Shown one piece after another: positions 54,079-62,000 of a DNA stretch of 62,000 bases. How positions within the stretch are numbered: the first letter of the stretch is position 1; each line of letters starts with the position of its first letter. Source of the DNA: Cristatella mucedo (taxonomy: Eukaryota; Bryozoa; Phylactolaemata; Cristatellidae); NCBI GenBank assembly GCA_009760855.2, contig WPIO01000054.1:2240001-2302000 (forward strand), read 5' to 3'. The notes beneath the pieces were generated by a model. It worked only from the letters and a program-made list of their open reading frames with translations, did no database searches and had not been told where the DNA came from. The translations under genes were made by a program, and so were the position numbers.

Positions 54079-55275
54079 ATGGAGGAGTTCCTTTGGAACC
54101 AAACCGAAGAGACTACGCAATCAAACGATTCGCCGTGGAATAAGTCCGACCCGATAGTCGAGGCTCCTGAATATTGCGACGGCTACAAGGACCACGATTT
54201 CCTTTTGAAATCGCTGTGGGTCTATTTAGGATACCCGATCCTCATCTTCGGCACCATCGGGCACTTTCTCTCAGTTCTCGTGCTTCTAGTGAAGAGGGGC
54301 ATGCGCAAGTTGCCCTTGTCAATATTTTTGGTGACGATGTCTCTTTCCGGGCTCATCGCCCTGTATACTGGCCTACTTTCGACCATCGTCAGACATCAAT
54401 CCTGCCACAACGTAATGCTCGAAGGCGAGACGACGGAGACGGGATGTCAGCTGTATCACGCAGCATTGCACTTTTCGCTTCAGCTCTATTCTTGGATGGA
54501 AGCTTGTGTGTCCGTCGAAAGGTTGTGTGCTGTAACGAGGCCCCACAAGTATAGATTTTGGTTCACCAGGCTTAACAACGTCATAGCGACCGCTGTCATT
54601 ATTGGAGTTCTTCTCGGCCTCAGCGTCATCCCTTACAAGGCGCATGGCTTCGAGGACGGCGACCAGAATAGTGGCTGCTCAGTCATCAACCAAAGTCTTT
54701 TCCATAAATGGCGCTACGCTCACAGCATTATATACGTCGCCTTACCGGTGGCCATAATGCTGCCGTGCAATGGCTTCACGCTTTACATGCTGTGCCATCC
54801 TCATCTCAAAGACAGTGCAAATGTAAAGAAAGCCAAACCCATAACGATTATGATGGTCATTCTGAACGGAATATTTGTCGTCACGACGCTACCCATTGCG
54901 ATCGGCGACTGGGAGAACCTCGACGAGGCCTCGTACGAGGCTTTGCGAGTAGCGTGGACCATCTCTCGCCTGCTGATGTATTTGGGCAGCTCGCTCACTT
55001 TTGCCGTCTACCTGGCTGTGTCAGCCAAGTATAGGGCAGCTCTCAGAGAGCTGCTGCACTCGGGGGCAGTCGGAGTTCAAAGGGCTCTGTCGGTACTGTC
55101 AGGCGGCTCGTACGATATACGCGACCAGCCTCATCGCCTAGGCATTCAGCGAGAGAACAGCACAACCGCGACATCCGAAGGGAAGTTGGAAAGTCAGTTG
55201 CTTGAAGATAATATCGCATTGGTGACTACTGGTGTGTCGCATCCGATGACTCCTATCGTGTCACCGCCGCATTGA
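54079..55275 (+). CDS. Rhodopsin-like GPCR 2 (orphan, single exon)
   Basis: A 398-residue paralogue of receptor 1 (well over half identical by eye through the membrane core). I chose the ATG at 54079; the frame is open 13 codons further upstream but begins there with GTG. N-glycosylation sequons at Asn7, Asn16 and Asn21 precede TM1. Segments: TM1 47-71, TM2 77-101, TM3 123-148, TM4 166-188, TM5 214-239, TM6 254-276, TM7 290-315. Cys123 and Cys200 form the expected disulfide pair. DRY reads ERL (147-149); CWxP and NPxxY are absent as in receptor 1 (YLGSSLTFAVYLAVSAK is identical). Loop 3 NVKKAKPIT is identical in both. Loop 2 is longer (EDGDQNSG insert) and the tail ends in a Pro/Ser-rich stretch. 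Receptor identity and peptide ligand are inferred from family likeness; no coupling partner can be read. Confidence 0.93.
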   Translation: MEEFLWNQTEETTQSNDSPWNKSDPIVEAPEYCDGYKDHDFLLKSLWVYLGYPILIFGTIGHFLSVLVLLVKRGMRKLPLSIFLVTMSLSGLIALYTGLLSTIVRHQSCHNVMLEGETTETGCQLYHAALHFSLQLYSWMEACVSVERLCAVTRPHKYRFWFTRLNNVIATAVIIGVLLGLSVIPYKAHGFEDGDQNSGCSVINQSLFHKWRYAHSIIYVALPVAIMLPCNGFTLYMLCHPHLKDSANVKKAKPITIMMVILNGIFVVTTLPIAIGDWENLDEASYEALRVAWTISRLLMYLGSSLTFAVYLAVSAKYRAALRELLHSGAVGVQRALSVLSGGSYDIRDQPHRLGIQRENSTTATSEGKLESQLLEDNIALVTTGVSHPMTPIVSPPH

Positions 55276-56526
55276 GGGTAAACATTCTATCCCACGTTAC
55301 CATATCACGCGGCCATTGAGCAATACTATGAGAGATATGCTATTCGAACTGATTCTACGCAGGCGGCGACGTCTGTTTAATTCGAAGGCTGAGAGAAATG
55401 GTGCCCCCATCCATACTCTGCCAGTTCCATTTGTACCTTAATTGTGATCAATAGCAATTTCTTTTTCAGTCATGTGGCTGAGTAAGACAGCAGGCTTGGT
55501 TGTATAGGATAATACCTAATAATATGTAGTGTGCTATATGTTAACAATATTTTATATGCAATCAGCTTAAAATATGCATCGTTCTTTATGAGTAAAGGAA
55601 GATTTGCCTCATTCATAACTAGCTGGATTTCTGGATTGCACTTTACTTTAAATCCAGGGCAGCCTGAACGGGTTTCTTTGATTCTCAGTGATTTTTGAAC
55701 AAATGTTCAACACGGTTGGTGAGACATATTGTGTTGAAATCGGATACTAGATGCATCTAGTATATCTTACTTCGCAGTGCTCTGACGGAACTAGAAAACA
55801 ATAACTGTTAAGAATGGCGCCTATGTTGGTAATTGGCCCAGTTACTAAAAAAGCAGAGTCTTTGCAAATGTTGTACACCTAGTAAGACAACTAGGTTGGT
55901 AGCATGTCCAATTTTTTTAATATGGCTAACTCATGGAAATCGTGTGCTCTATTGAAATTGTGTTGGCCTGCAGTCCATGAAAACGGAATTATCAGAGAGT
56001 ATTGCTCGAACTCGAAAGGTGGCGTAGATTTTTTGGGCTGGGACTATGCAGATGTTTATATATTTACACATATATATACTGTGTATACTATATAATATAT
56101 ACATACTTTATGTACATGGGTGGCAGTGTGAGTTACAGATAGCTTGTAAATGATCACCGAATGCAAATTCGACACGCGAGTAAGCCGATCTGTAAACACC
56201 TTCAACGTTTCATTCCCCCCACCCACTCTGACCCGTACTAAGAGAATCCGAATCTTTGCCTAGAACTATCATTTCGTCATGCACTAATTTGGCTACCTTA
56301 AACTAAGCACGCTTGTTATATTCTTTTATCCTACCTTAAACTAACCTTATTTTGCGTGAAAACTTAGCATTCATTGAGATTTCACGAAAGATGAAGTATT
56401 CCGACTCGAAGAAGAGATAGAAGATTTCTAGAAGAGATAAAAAAAATATAGAATATAAATAGATATATAGATACATTATAGAATACAGATATATAGTAGG
56501 GTTGCAAGACATTTCTCCCCCCCCCC
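55276..56526. other. 3' flank of receptor 2, unassigned
   Basis: No second copy of the receptor 1 flank or of the 199-bp tandem unit was recognised here. AT-rich with TATATATA tracts near 56050-56100 and 56440-56495. Two short frames have no family features. No clear AATAAA close to the stop was seen. Confidence 0.35.
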
Positions 56527-57363
56527 TGGAGCGACCTCTCGTTAGACGACCACATCAGCTCCACAGTCAAATCTGCCTCTTTTCAGCTCCATAACATTGC
56601 TCAAATTCGGGCTTGTTTAGATAAGGATACCACGTCAAAGTTGGTCCATGCATTCGTGACATCCCATCTTGACTCCTGCAACTCACAGCTTACTGGCCTA
56701 CCAGCATGTGCGATCAGGCGATTGCAGCTGGTGCAAAACTCTGCAGCTAGGCTTGTCTGTCGTGAGCGTCGCAGTTGCCACGTTACTCCACTTCTCGCCG
56801 ACCTGCACTGGCTGGCTACCAGTCAAGCAACGGATCGACTTCAAGGTTTTGTCGCTCACTGTTTGATCCCTTCATTCTATGGCTCCAGCATAGTCTGTCA
56901 GATATACTACCCCATCAGGCCAAGCATCGTACCACCCGCTTTTCGGAATCCAACCGTCTACAATTACCTCGTACAAACCTTAAATCCTTTGGAGACCGTG
57001 CATTTAGTTCGTATGCTCCCAAAGCCTAGAACTCCCTCCCGACCTGCTTCAGAACATCCCCTGACCTGACCACATTTAAAAAGAACCTAAAAACACACCT
57101 GTTTAGGACAGCATTTATGGGTCCCTTTGATTCGTCCTTGATGTGCTTATGCGTGCTGACAGTGTGCATGCTGCCACTAACCACATTTGCATGCTGACCC
57201 TGTGCATGTCACCCCTAACCATATTATTCATTTTTTTCAAGCATGATTTTACTTACAATTCAATTGCATTTCACTTTGCAGCAAATGTAAAGCGCCTAGA
57301 AAGAGATTAAGTTCTCTGAGGGTGCTTTATCAAGTGCATTATTATTATTATTATTATTATTAT
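56527..57363 (+). mobile_element. LINE-A fragment inserted in C-rich sequence
   Basis: Plus strand from GAGCGACCTCTCGTTAGACG (just after the RT core) through [40 protein letters not shown], a 4-base GGCT gain near 56815 that shifts the frame (also present in the 29060 copy), to YAPKA with TAG in place of Trp (57028), then the 3' tail and a TTATTATTATTATTATTAT terminus. It lies between C-rich motifs of the ACATTTCCCCCC type on both sides. Confidence 0.9.
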
Positions 57364-57445
57364 GACGTTCCCCGGGACATTTCCCCCCTGATGGACTGTA
57401 GGACATTCCCCCCGACATTCCCCCTGGGGTAAGATATTTCCCCCT
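57364..57445 (+). repeat. ACATTCCCCC-type low-order repeat
   Basis: GGACATTTCCCCCCTGATGG, TAGGACATTCCCCCCGACAT, TCCCCCTGGGG and GATATTTCCCCCT repeat a ACATTYCCCCC word. GACATTTCTCCCCCCCCCC lies on the other side of the LINE-A insertion (56507), so the array once was continuous. Confidence 0.7.
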
Positions 57446-57997
57446 ATGTTGGTTGATGAATGAATTACTAAGAATATATACATATGTATACATGATCAAA
57501 TGAAGTTCACGCTCTATAAAAATAAAATCAACTTATAATTAGAATGTAATTAGAAGAATGAATGGATTGGAAGAACGGTTCCTAATGGAGCGAGATGCGG
57601 CGGCAGTTGCAGCGGCAGCGGCTGCTGCGAGCTATACAGTTCGGTCGGGGGGGGGGGAATTCCTGGGGAAAACTCCAGGGAGGGGGGTAATATCCGTACC
57701 CCTACAGTAGGTATCTAGAAAATAAGCTTGGCCACGATAATGGCGGCCTGTCAGACTCACTCTTTCCGGTTACCTAGACAGGCATACCTACATGGCTGCC
57801 TACAGGAAGCGGTGTCCGCAGTAGCGCGTAATTAATACTGCTGAGCGCTCTTCTACACTAGATTACCCTCTGCGACGACGACGATGAGTCCGTGACGACG
57901 AAGACGACAACGAACGCACGCGTGAGGGAGCATTCGGCGGACAAAGACTCTTCGGTCGCAGGTCAAAGTGCGGCGGCGGCGGTGGACAAAGCTCCTT
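57446..57997. other. Unassigned sequence
   Basis: No gene. A run of 9 G lies at about 57648 and GCGGCGGCAGTTGCAGCGGC at 57597. The frame from 57892 runs into the LINE fragment and is not credible. Confidence 0.3.
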
Positions 57998-58655
57998 GTG
58001 CCACAGCTACTGCGATTCGCTGCTTACTGGTTCACCAGCCTGTGCAATCAGGCGCTTGTAGTCGGTGCACAAGTCTGCCGCCAGGCTCGTATGTCGCGCG
58101 AGTTGTCAAGTCAGACCACTTCTCGCTGACCTGCACTGGCTCGCAGTCAAGCAACGCATCGACTTTAAAGTTTTGTAACTCACTTGTAGGTCCCTTTATT
58201 TTGTGGCTCCTGCCTACCTTTCAGAACTACTCCCCACCAGGCTAGGCGTAGTACCGCCTGCTTTTCTGAATTAAACCATTTAGCTCTATCTCGTACGAAC
58301 CTCAAATACTTTCGAGACCTTGCCTTTAGTCGAATGCTGACAAAGCCTGGAACTCACTTCCGACTGGCATCTCGACATACCCTGTTTTGACGGGATTTAA
58401 AAAGAAGCTAAAATGCATTTATTTATCACAGTACTTAGCGGTTCCTCGTCATTCGTCTTTTGTGCTCTGACACTGTACATGCCGCCACTGACGGTATTTG
58501 CATGCTGACGCTGTGCATGTGACCCCTAAATACATTATGCTCGTTGCCATTGAGCACGGTACCACTAACCGTTCTATCATGCTTCCTTTGCAGCAGATGT
58601 ATAAAGTGCCGAGAAATGGACCAAGTCTCTGATGGCGCTATGCAAATAAATTGTT
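57998..58655 (+). mobile_element. Diverged LINE-A-like fragment
   Basis: The order of LINE-A C-terminus and tail is kept, with many changes: CACCAGCCTGTGCAATCAGG, CACTTCTCGCTGACCTGCAC, AGTCAAGCAACGCATCGACT, CTGGAACTCACTTCCGACTG, AAAAAGAAGCTAAAATGCA, CTGACGCTGTGCATGTGACC, AAAGTGCCGAGAAATGGACC. It ends in GCGCTATGCAAATAAATTG rather than an ATT repeat, so it may be a related subfamily. Confidence 0.82.
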
Positions 58656-59934
58656 AGTATTCCAGTTTTCAGTCCCAGCGACTGGCCAGGATGAGTGGAA
58701 ATCGCTGCGATCGCCGCGTCTAGTCGTTAGAGCAGTGTCCCGCAGCGTCTCGCAGTGTCTCACAGCAGCAGGGTCGATTAGCCAAAACACTGGGAGCCAC
58801 AGCTGAGTACGCGTACACGTCTCCGGAGGCTTCGAAGCTTGGAACCGCGTCACCTGGCCTCGGTCGTTCGAAAGTCTCTGCGTTTCGCTTTGAAACCGAG
58901 TCGGTGGTTTCTTTCATCTTTCCAGGCAGCTAACCGCGCAGTCCAGATTTTTCGAAGAAGCTTACTCGAACGCCGCTGACCCCTGACCCCCGTCGTCGCC
59001 CAGGCGCACTCGAGCGCGCGCTCCAAGCTCTGTAGCAGCGGTCGCTCACGCGACCGCTGCCTCAGTCAGCGGCCGACGGAGCGGCTGTCTGGCGAGCGCG
59101 AGTGAGCGTCCTTCACCTTCGCCGCGCGCGCGTGCACTTCCCTTTGCCGTCTCGGCCGGATGCTGTATTCGCGGCCGGATGCTGCCGCCCGCACTGGCGT
59201 CTTCCGAGACGATCGCTTGGCGCTCGCTCTCTCACCGCGCGCTCACCGAATGTTGGGAAACGCTCAATCATCTGCGCGGCATTTCCGCCGTTGGACCCTG
59301 CCGCCCAGGGCGCCGTTGGAAAGCCAGCACTGTGCCGGTGCCCACCGCGCACGCACGGCGCCCGCCGACCAGTACGAGCGGCGTTTGCTAGCCGCCGGGC
59401 TCGTCTGGGCGCGCCCATTTCATCTGCATTTTTCACGCGCGGCGATTGCTAGCACTGACTGACACGCGCGCGCCGCCGCGTTGGCGGCCGAGGAGGATGT
59501 TCGCGAGAAGCCGCAGCATCGCGTCGCAGCGATGCTCCGTGCAGAAATAGGATCGCTTACCTGACTTCCGATGGACTTCAATACCCACTAGCTTTTGTGT
59601 AGGCAAATCTATGAATCTATGAAATTAAATGTAATATATATCTAATAATATAATATAAATATAGTATAACAATAAATAATATAAATCGATGAAATTAAAT
59701 AAGTGAAGATCGGACACAACTCAACTCTTAGGTTCCGGGCAGACTCCTAGTGTGACTGTATGCGTGCATGTACGCATGTCCCGGTCTATTATGTCACCTC
59801 GATAAGCCGCACAAAATTTGATACGGAAAGTTACATTGTATCTGCACATATATTTATTTTATTTGTGTTTTTAATTTATATATTCATAAAAAATAGGCTA
59901 TGCTCGCGAGTCATTTAAATGCACCATAAAAAGT
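58656..59934. other. GC-rich CpG block, no recognised gene
   Basis: From about 58700 to 59560 very GC/CpG-rich, with frames open on both strands (59102-59452 + and 59113-59436 -) and Arg/Ala/Pro-rich products, typical of GC-rich DNA rather than a specific protein. CGCGCGCG-type words are frequent. A promoter or first exon is possible. From 59600 it turns AT-rich with TAATATATATCTAATAATAT. Confidence 0.3.
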
Positions 59935-60536
59935 ATCTCCATCTGTAACTACACTAAACCACAAATACTACATGGGTATTACGCAGTTAAGTTTTGTATA
60001 GCCCACTCACAGCTTTAGCGCCTTTCGGTACGCATTCGGTAGCCAGCAAACTTCAACTCACGCAACAAAGAGAAATTGGTAGGCATAGCAGAGTCAGGAG
60101 AGCAGTTGAGGTAGTGATTAACACGGAAATAGTAGCGCGGGACCGCTGGTAAGGATGAGCCATAGTTGACGGCAGGAGAGTAGTTGTTGCTTAAGAATCG
60201 CGTCAGCGAGTTACGCAGTATAGGATCTGCAGAGCTAAAGCTGCTAACGCCAATTGTCTTTGAGCTGGAGAATGGAACAGCTAATTTATTGTCCATACAG
60301 GACCTGACGGCATAAAGAGACTGAAACTGGTGCAGCAGTTCAACTAGGTACGGAGGAGCCAAGCCGTGGCGGGCCTTGCGGGTCAGCGTTAGAATTTTGC
60401 TCTGTATCCGTTGATCAACCGGCAGCCTTACGGGCTCTTTTAGCAAAGGAGAAAAGTGTTCAAATTGCAAAGCCACGACGGCTTTTGGTGCGCTTACCGC
60501 AGCCAATAGACAGCATCTCAGGCAGCGAAGAGACAT
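59935..60536 (-). mobile_element. LINE-B fragment with the longest C-terminal reading
   Basis: The minus frame 60015-60536 reads CLLAAVSAPKAVVALQFEHF, KEPVRLPVDQRIQSKILTLT, RKARHGLAPPYLVELLHQFQ, FSSSKTIGVSSFSSADP and LRNSLTRFLSNNYSP. It extends further towards the RT core than other LINE-B copies here. The tail ATCTCCATCTGTAACTACAC is at 59938. Decayed (WNSLP has become LRNSL). Confidence 0.87.
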
Positions 60537-60709
60537 TGAGAGGAATCACTGAGACAGCAGGAAAATCCAGGAGTTCGCATAGAATAGAAACAGGATGGAA
60601 AAAAATAGAAAAAAAGATGTAAATATATTAGGAAAAAGAATACAAAAAGAAGATATAGAAAATAAAAAGTAGATATAAGAGAAAAAAAGATTAAAGAAAG
60701 AAAGGAAGG
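60537..60709. repeat. A-rich low-complexity stretch
   Basis: GAAAAAAATAGAAAAAAAGAT-like purine-rich sequence with AAGAAAGAAAGGAAGG; no coding sense. Confidence 0.7.
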
Positions 60710-60945
60710 AGCAGCTCAGCTCAGGACGACCGGGAAAGGATGCGCCATAGATATACTGCCGAAGAGAAGATTCCGTTGACTACGAATCGCGGAAGCGGAA
60801 GTCCGACATCCATCGGATCGCAGAACACAAGCCGACTTCCGCCGCCGACAGTCTTCGAGCGAGAAATAATGGAGCAGCTAGTTTACAGTCCGCAGGCATC
60901 CGACGAGGCGGCTGAATGAGACTGGTGCAGCAGTTCGGCTAAAAC
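60710..60945 (-). mobile_element. Second, strongly diverged LINE-B piece
   Basis: Minus-strand order as in LINE-B: GCTCAGGACGACCGGGAAAG, GCGCCATAGATATACTGCCG, CGAATCGCGGAAGCGG (WNSLP area), CAGTCTTCGAGCGAGAAATA, TGGAGCAGCTAGTTTACAGT, ATGAGACTGGTGCAGCAGTT. It parallels 60140-60350 but is GC-shifted. Confidence 0.7.
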
Positions 60946-61778
60946 TGCAGAACAGAATAAACTCGCTAGAAATAACGAATAAGAAAAATTCGCAAAGAGC
61001 CACACGCATCCTTAGTACCAAGGAACGACGTGGCGATCGAGTGGCGAACGTCGCAGTACTCTTCGGCGGTTGATAATGTTTTGCCAACGAAACAAGCCCG
61101 GAGGCGGCGGAAGCCACCGCGCGTTGGCTCTCCGCCGCCGCCGCCGCCGCAGCCGCCGCCGCAGTCACCAGCTGCGTCTCCATCTCCTGCGCCTGCTCCT
61201 CGGAGCTCCGATGACCGGGCAGTAAGTACGTGCGAAAAGAAATCGCTCGGCTCGCTCGCAGGCAAGCTCGCTATAAGTGGGCCGGCCGGCGCTGGCGCTC
61301 TGGCCGCCGCCGCCGCCGATACCGAGAGAGCGGCCGGAGGCTGCGGCCGGAGGCTGCGGCAGGAGCGGCGCTCGGCTGGTGGGAATCGTTTCGCGTGAGG
61401 CCATCGCACCGTTGCGCCAGAGCGGGGGAATCTGCACATCCGGCGCACGAGCGGACCACTCTTAACTCGCGGTGCAGGAGCAGGAGCAGCGGCGGCAGCG
61501 CCCTCCTCTCAGTAGCTGTTGCGTCGAAGAAGCGACGGCTTTTTCGAGCCGCCGTCCCTTACCGCCTTCGCGCGCGAGATCACGCGCGAATGAGCAAGCG
61601 GCGCGGCGGCCTTGCACTCGCGCGGCGAAAGTTGCTGTAGCATCCGCGGGGCGCTAGTGAAGCCCCATCGATGACCATCGCGCCGTGCCGCCGATTGAGA
61701 CAGAAGAATGCCGTGTCACTTTTGAAATGCACGCGTTTGCTTGATCGTCAAACTGGCAAGCATCAAAAATCATTAATA
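60946..61778 (+). other. GC-rich block with proline-rich frame and splice-donor-like site
   Basis: From 61080 to 61640 GC/CpG-rich with GCCGCCGCCGCCGCCGC runs. The plus frame 61030-61398 starts at GTG, not ATG, and is Pro/Ala-rich. CGGGCAGTAAGTACG at about 61214-61228 matches the donor consensus (GTAAGT at 61219) and could end an exon on the plus strand. Frames are also open on the minus strand. No domain is recognised; a 5' exon/promoter is possible. Confidence 0.25.
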
Positions 61779-61779
61779 G

Positions 61780-61832
<53 letters not shown>
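61779..61832. repeat. (TA)n microsatellite
   Basis: TATATGTATATGTATATATA followed by pure TA dinucleotide to about 61829. Confidence 0.95.
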
Positions 61833-61934
61833 AATAATCAGTAATCGTCACATTGCAGTAGAGAGAAAGTCAGCTGACGGGAAAAGGGGCCGTCCAAATG
61901 GTCAGCTGGGAGAAAACCCAAAAAGTAACAAAAA

Positions 61935-62000
61935 CATGATTCCTTTGTATAGCACCCTAAGAGAATTTAAATCTCTATTCGGGGAGCTTCAAATAAATTT
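61935..62000 (-). mobile_element. SINE-B 3' tail, cut by the window end
   Basis: CCTTTGTATAGCACCCTAAG, AGAATTTAAATCTCTATTCG, GGGAGCTTCAAATAAA is the SINE-B tail in reverse (compare ATTTGTATAGCGCCCCAAGA in reverse of 35775). The tRNA-like head would lie beyond the window. Confidence 0.65.

Noticed and set aside
61030-61398. Proline-rich 122-codon frame
   Set aside because: Starts at GTG and is the translation of CCG-triplet-rich DNA. A first exon ending at the GTAAGT donor at 61219 is possible but not supportable from sequence alone.

Overview
The window looks like repeat-rich metazoan nuclear DNA. It has no operons, no ribosome-binding-site-led genes and no long bacterial-type reading frames. 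It has many copies of CR1/L2-type LINE retrotransposons, two tRNA-derived SINE families, long CA/GA/CT/AT microsatellites and single-exon rhodopsin-like GPCR genes. The GPCRs resemble the FMRFamide-receptor/orphan type that is expanded in flatworms and other lophotrochozoans, so I lean towards a lophotrochozoan, possibly a flatworm. That is an inference; nothing in the sequence proves the phylum.

Only two protein-coding genes are convincing: paralogous, apparently intronless seven-transmembrane receptors on the + strand at 21784-22923 (379 aa) and 54079-55275 (398 aa). Between them lie two decayed relatives, also on the + strand: a 5'-half fragment at about 29715-30178 and a nearly full-length but heavily mutated copy at about 36030-36855. 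The 3' flank of the first receptor (about 24160-25340) recurs in the same order, diverged, behind the first pseudogene (about 30245-32640). A receptor unit was therefore duplicated in tandem and one copy died. A possible small two-membrane-segment protein, split by a frameshift, sits at 45511-45845.

Most of the rest is mobile DNA. LINE-A (CR1/L2-like, 3' end in an ATT-type repeat) has one nearly complete copy (47757-51080, - strand), a 5' truncated copy nested inside another copy (8882-14150), and many 3' fragments. LINE-B is a second family seen mainly as C-terminal and 3' tail pieces. LINE-C is a diverged endonuclease/RT element at 26014-27900. SINE-A and SINE-B have tRNA-like heads; the 3' tail of SINE-B closely resembles the 3' tail of LINE-A. 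Several insertions are nested and show short target-site duplications, so relative ages can be read.

Tandem repeats include a 47-bp array (4234-4457), a roughly 960-bp CA-dominated block (4736-5696), a 24-bp array inside an open frame (19441-19535), a roughly 199-bp tandem duplication behind receptor 1 (23318-23713) and a 17-bp minisatellite (39673-39945). GC-rich, CpG-rich blocks at 1-620, 42060-42960, 47040-47680, 58700-59560 and 61080-61640 may be promoters or first exons of genes whose other exons cannot be recognised here. Large stretches remain without any identifiable feature.
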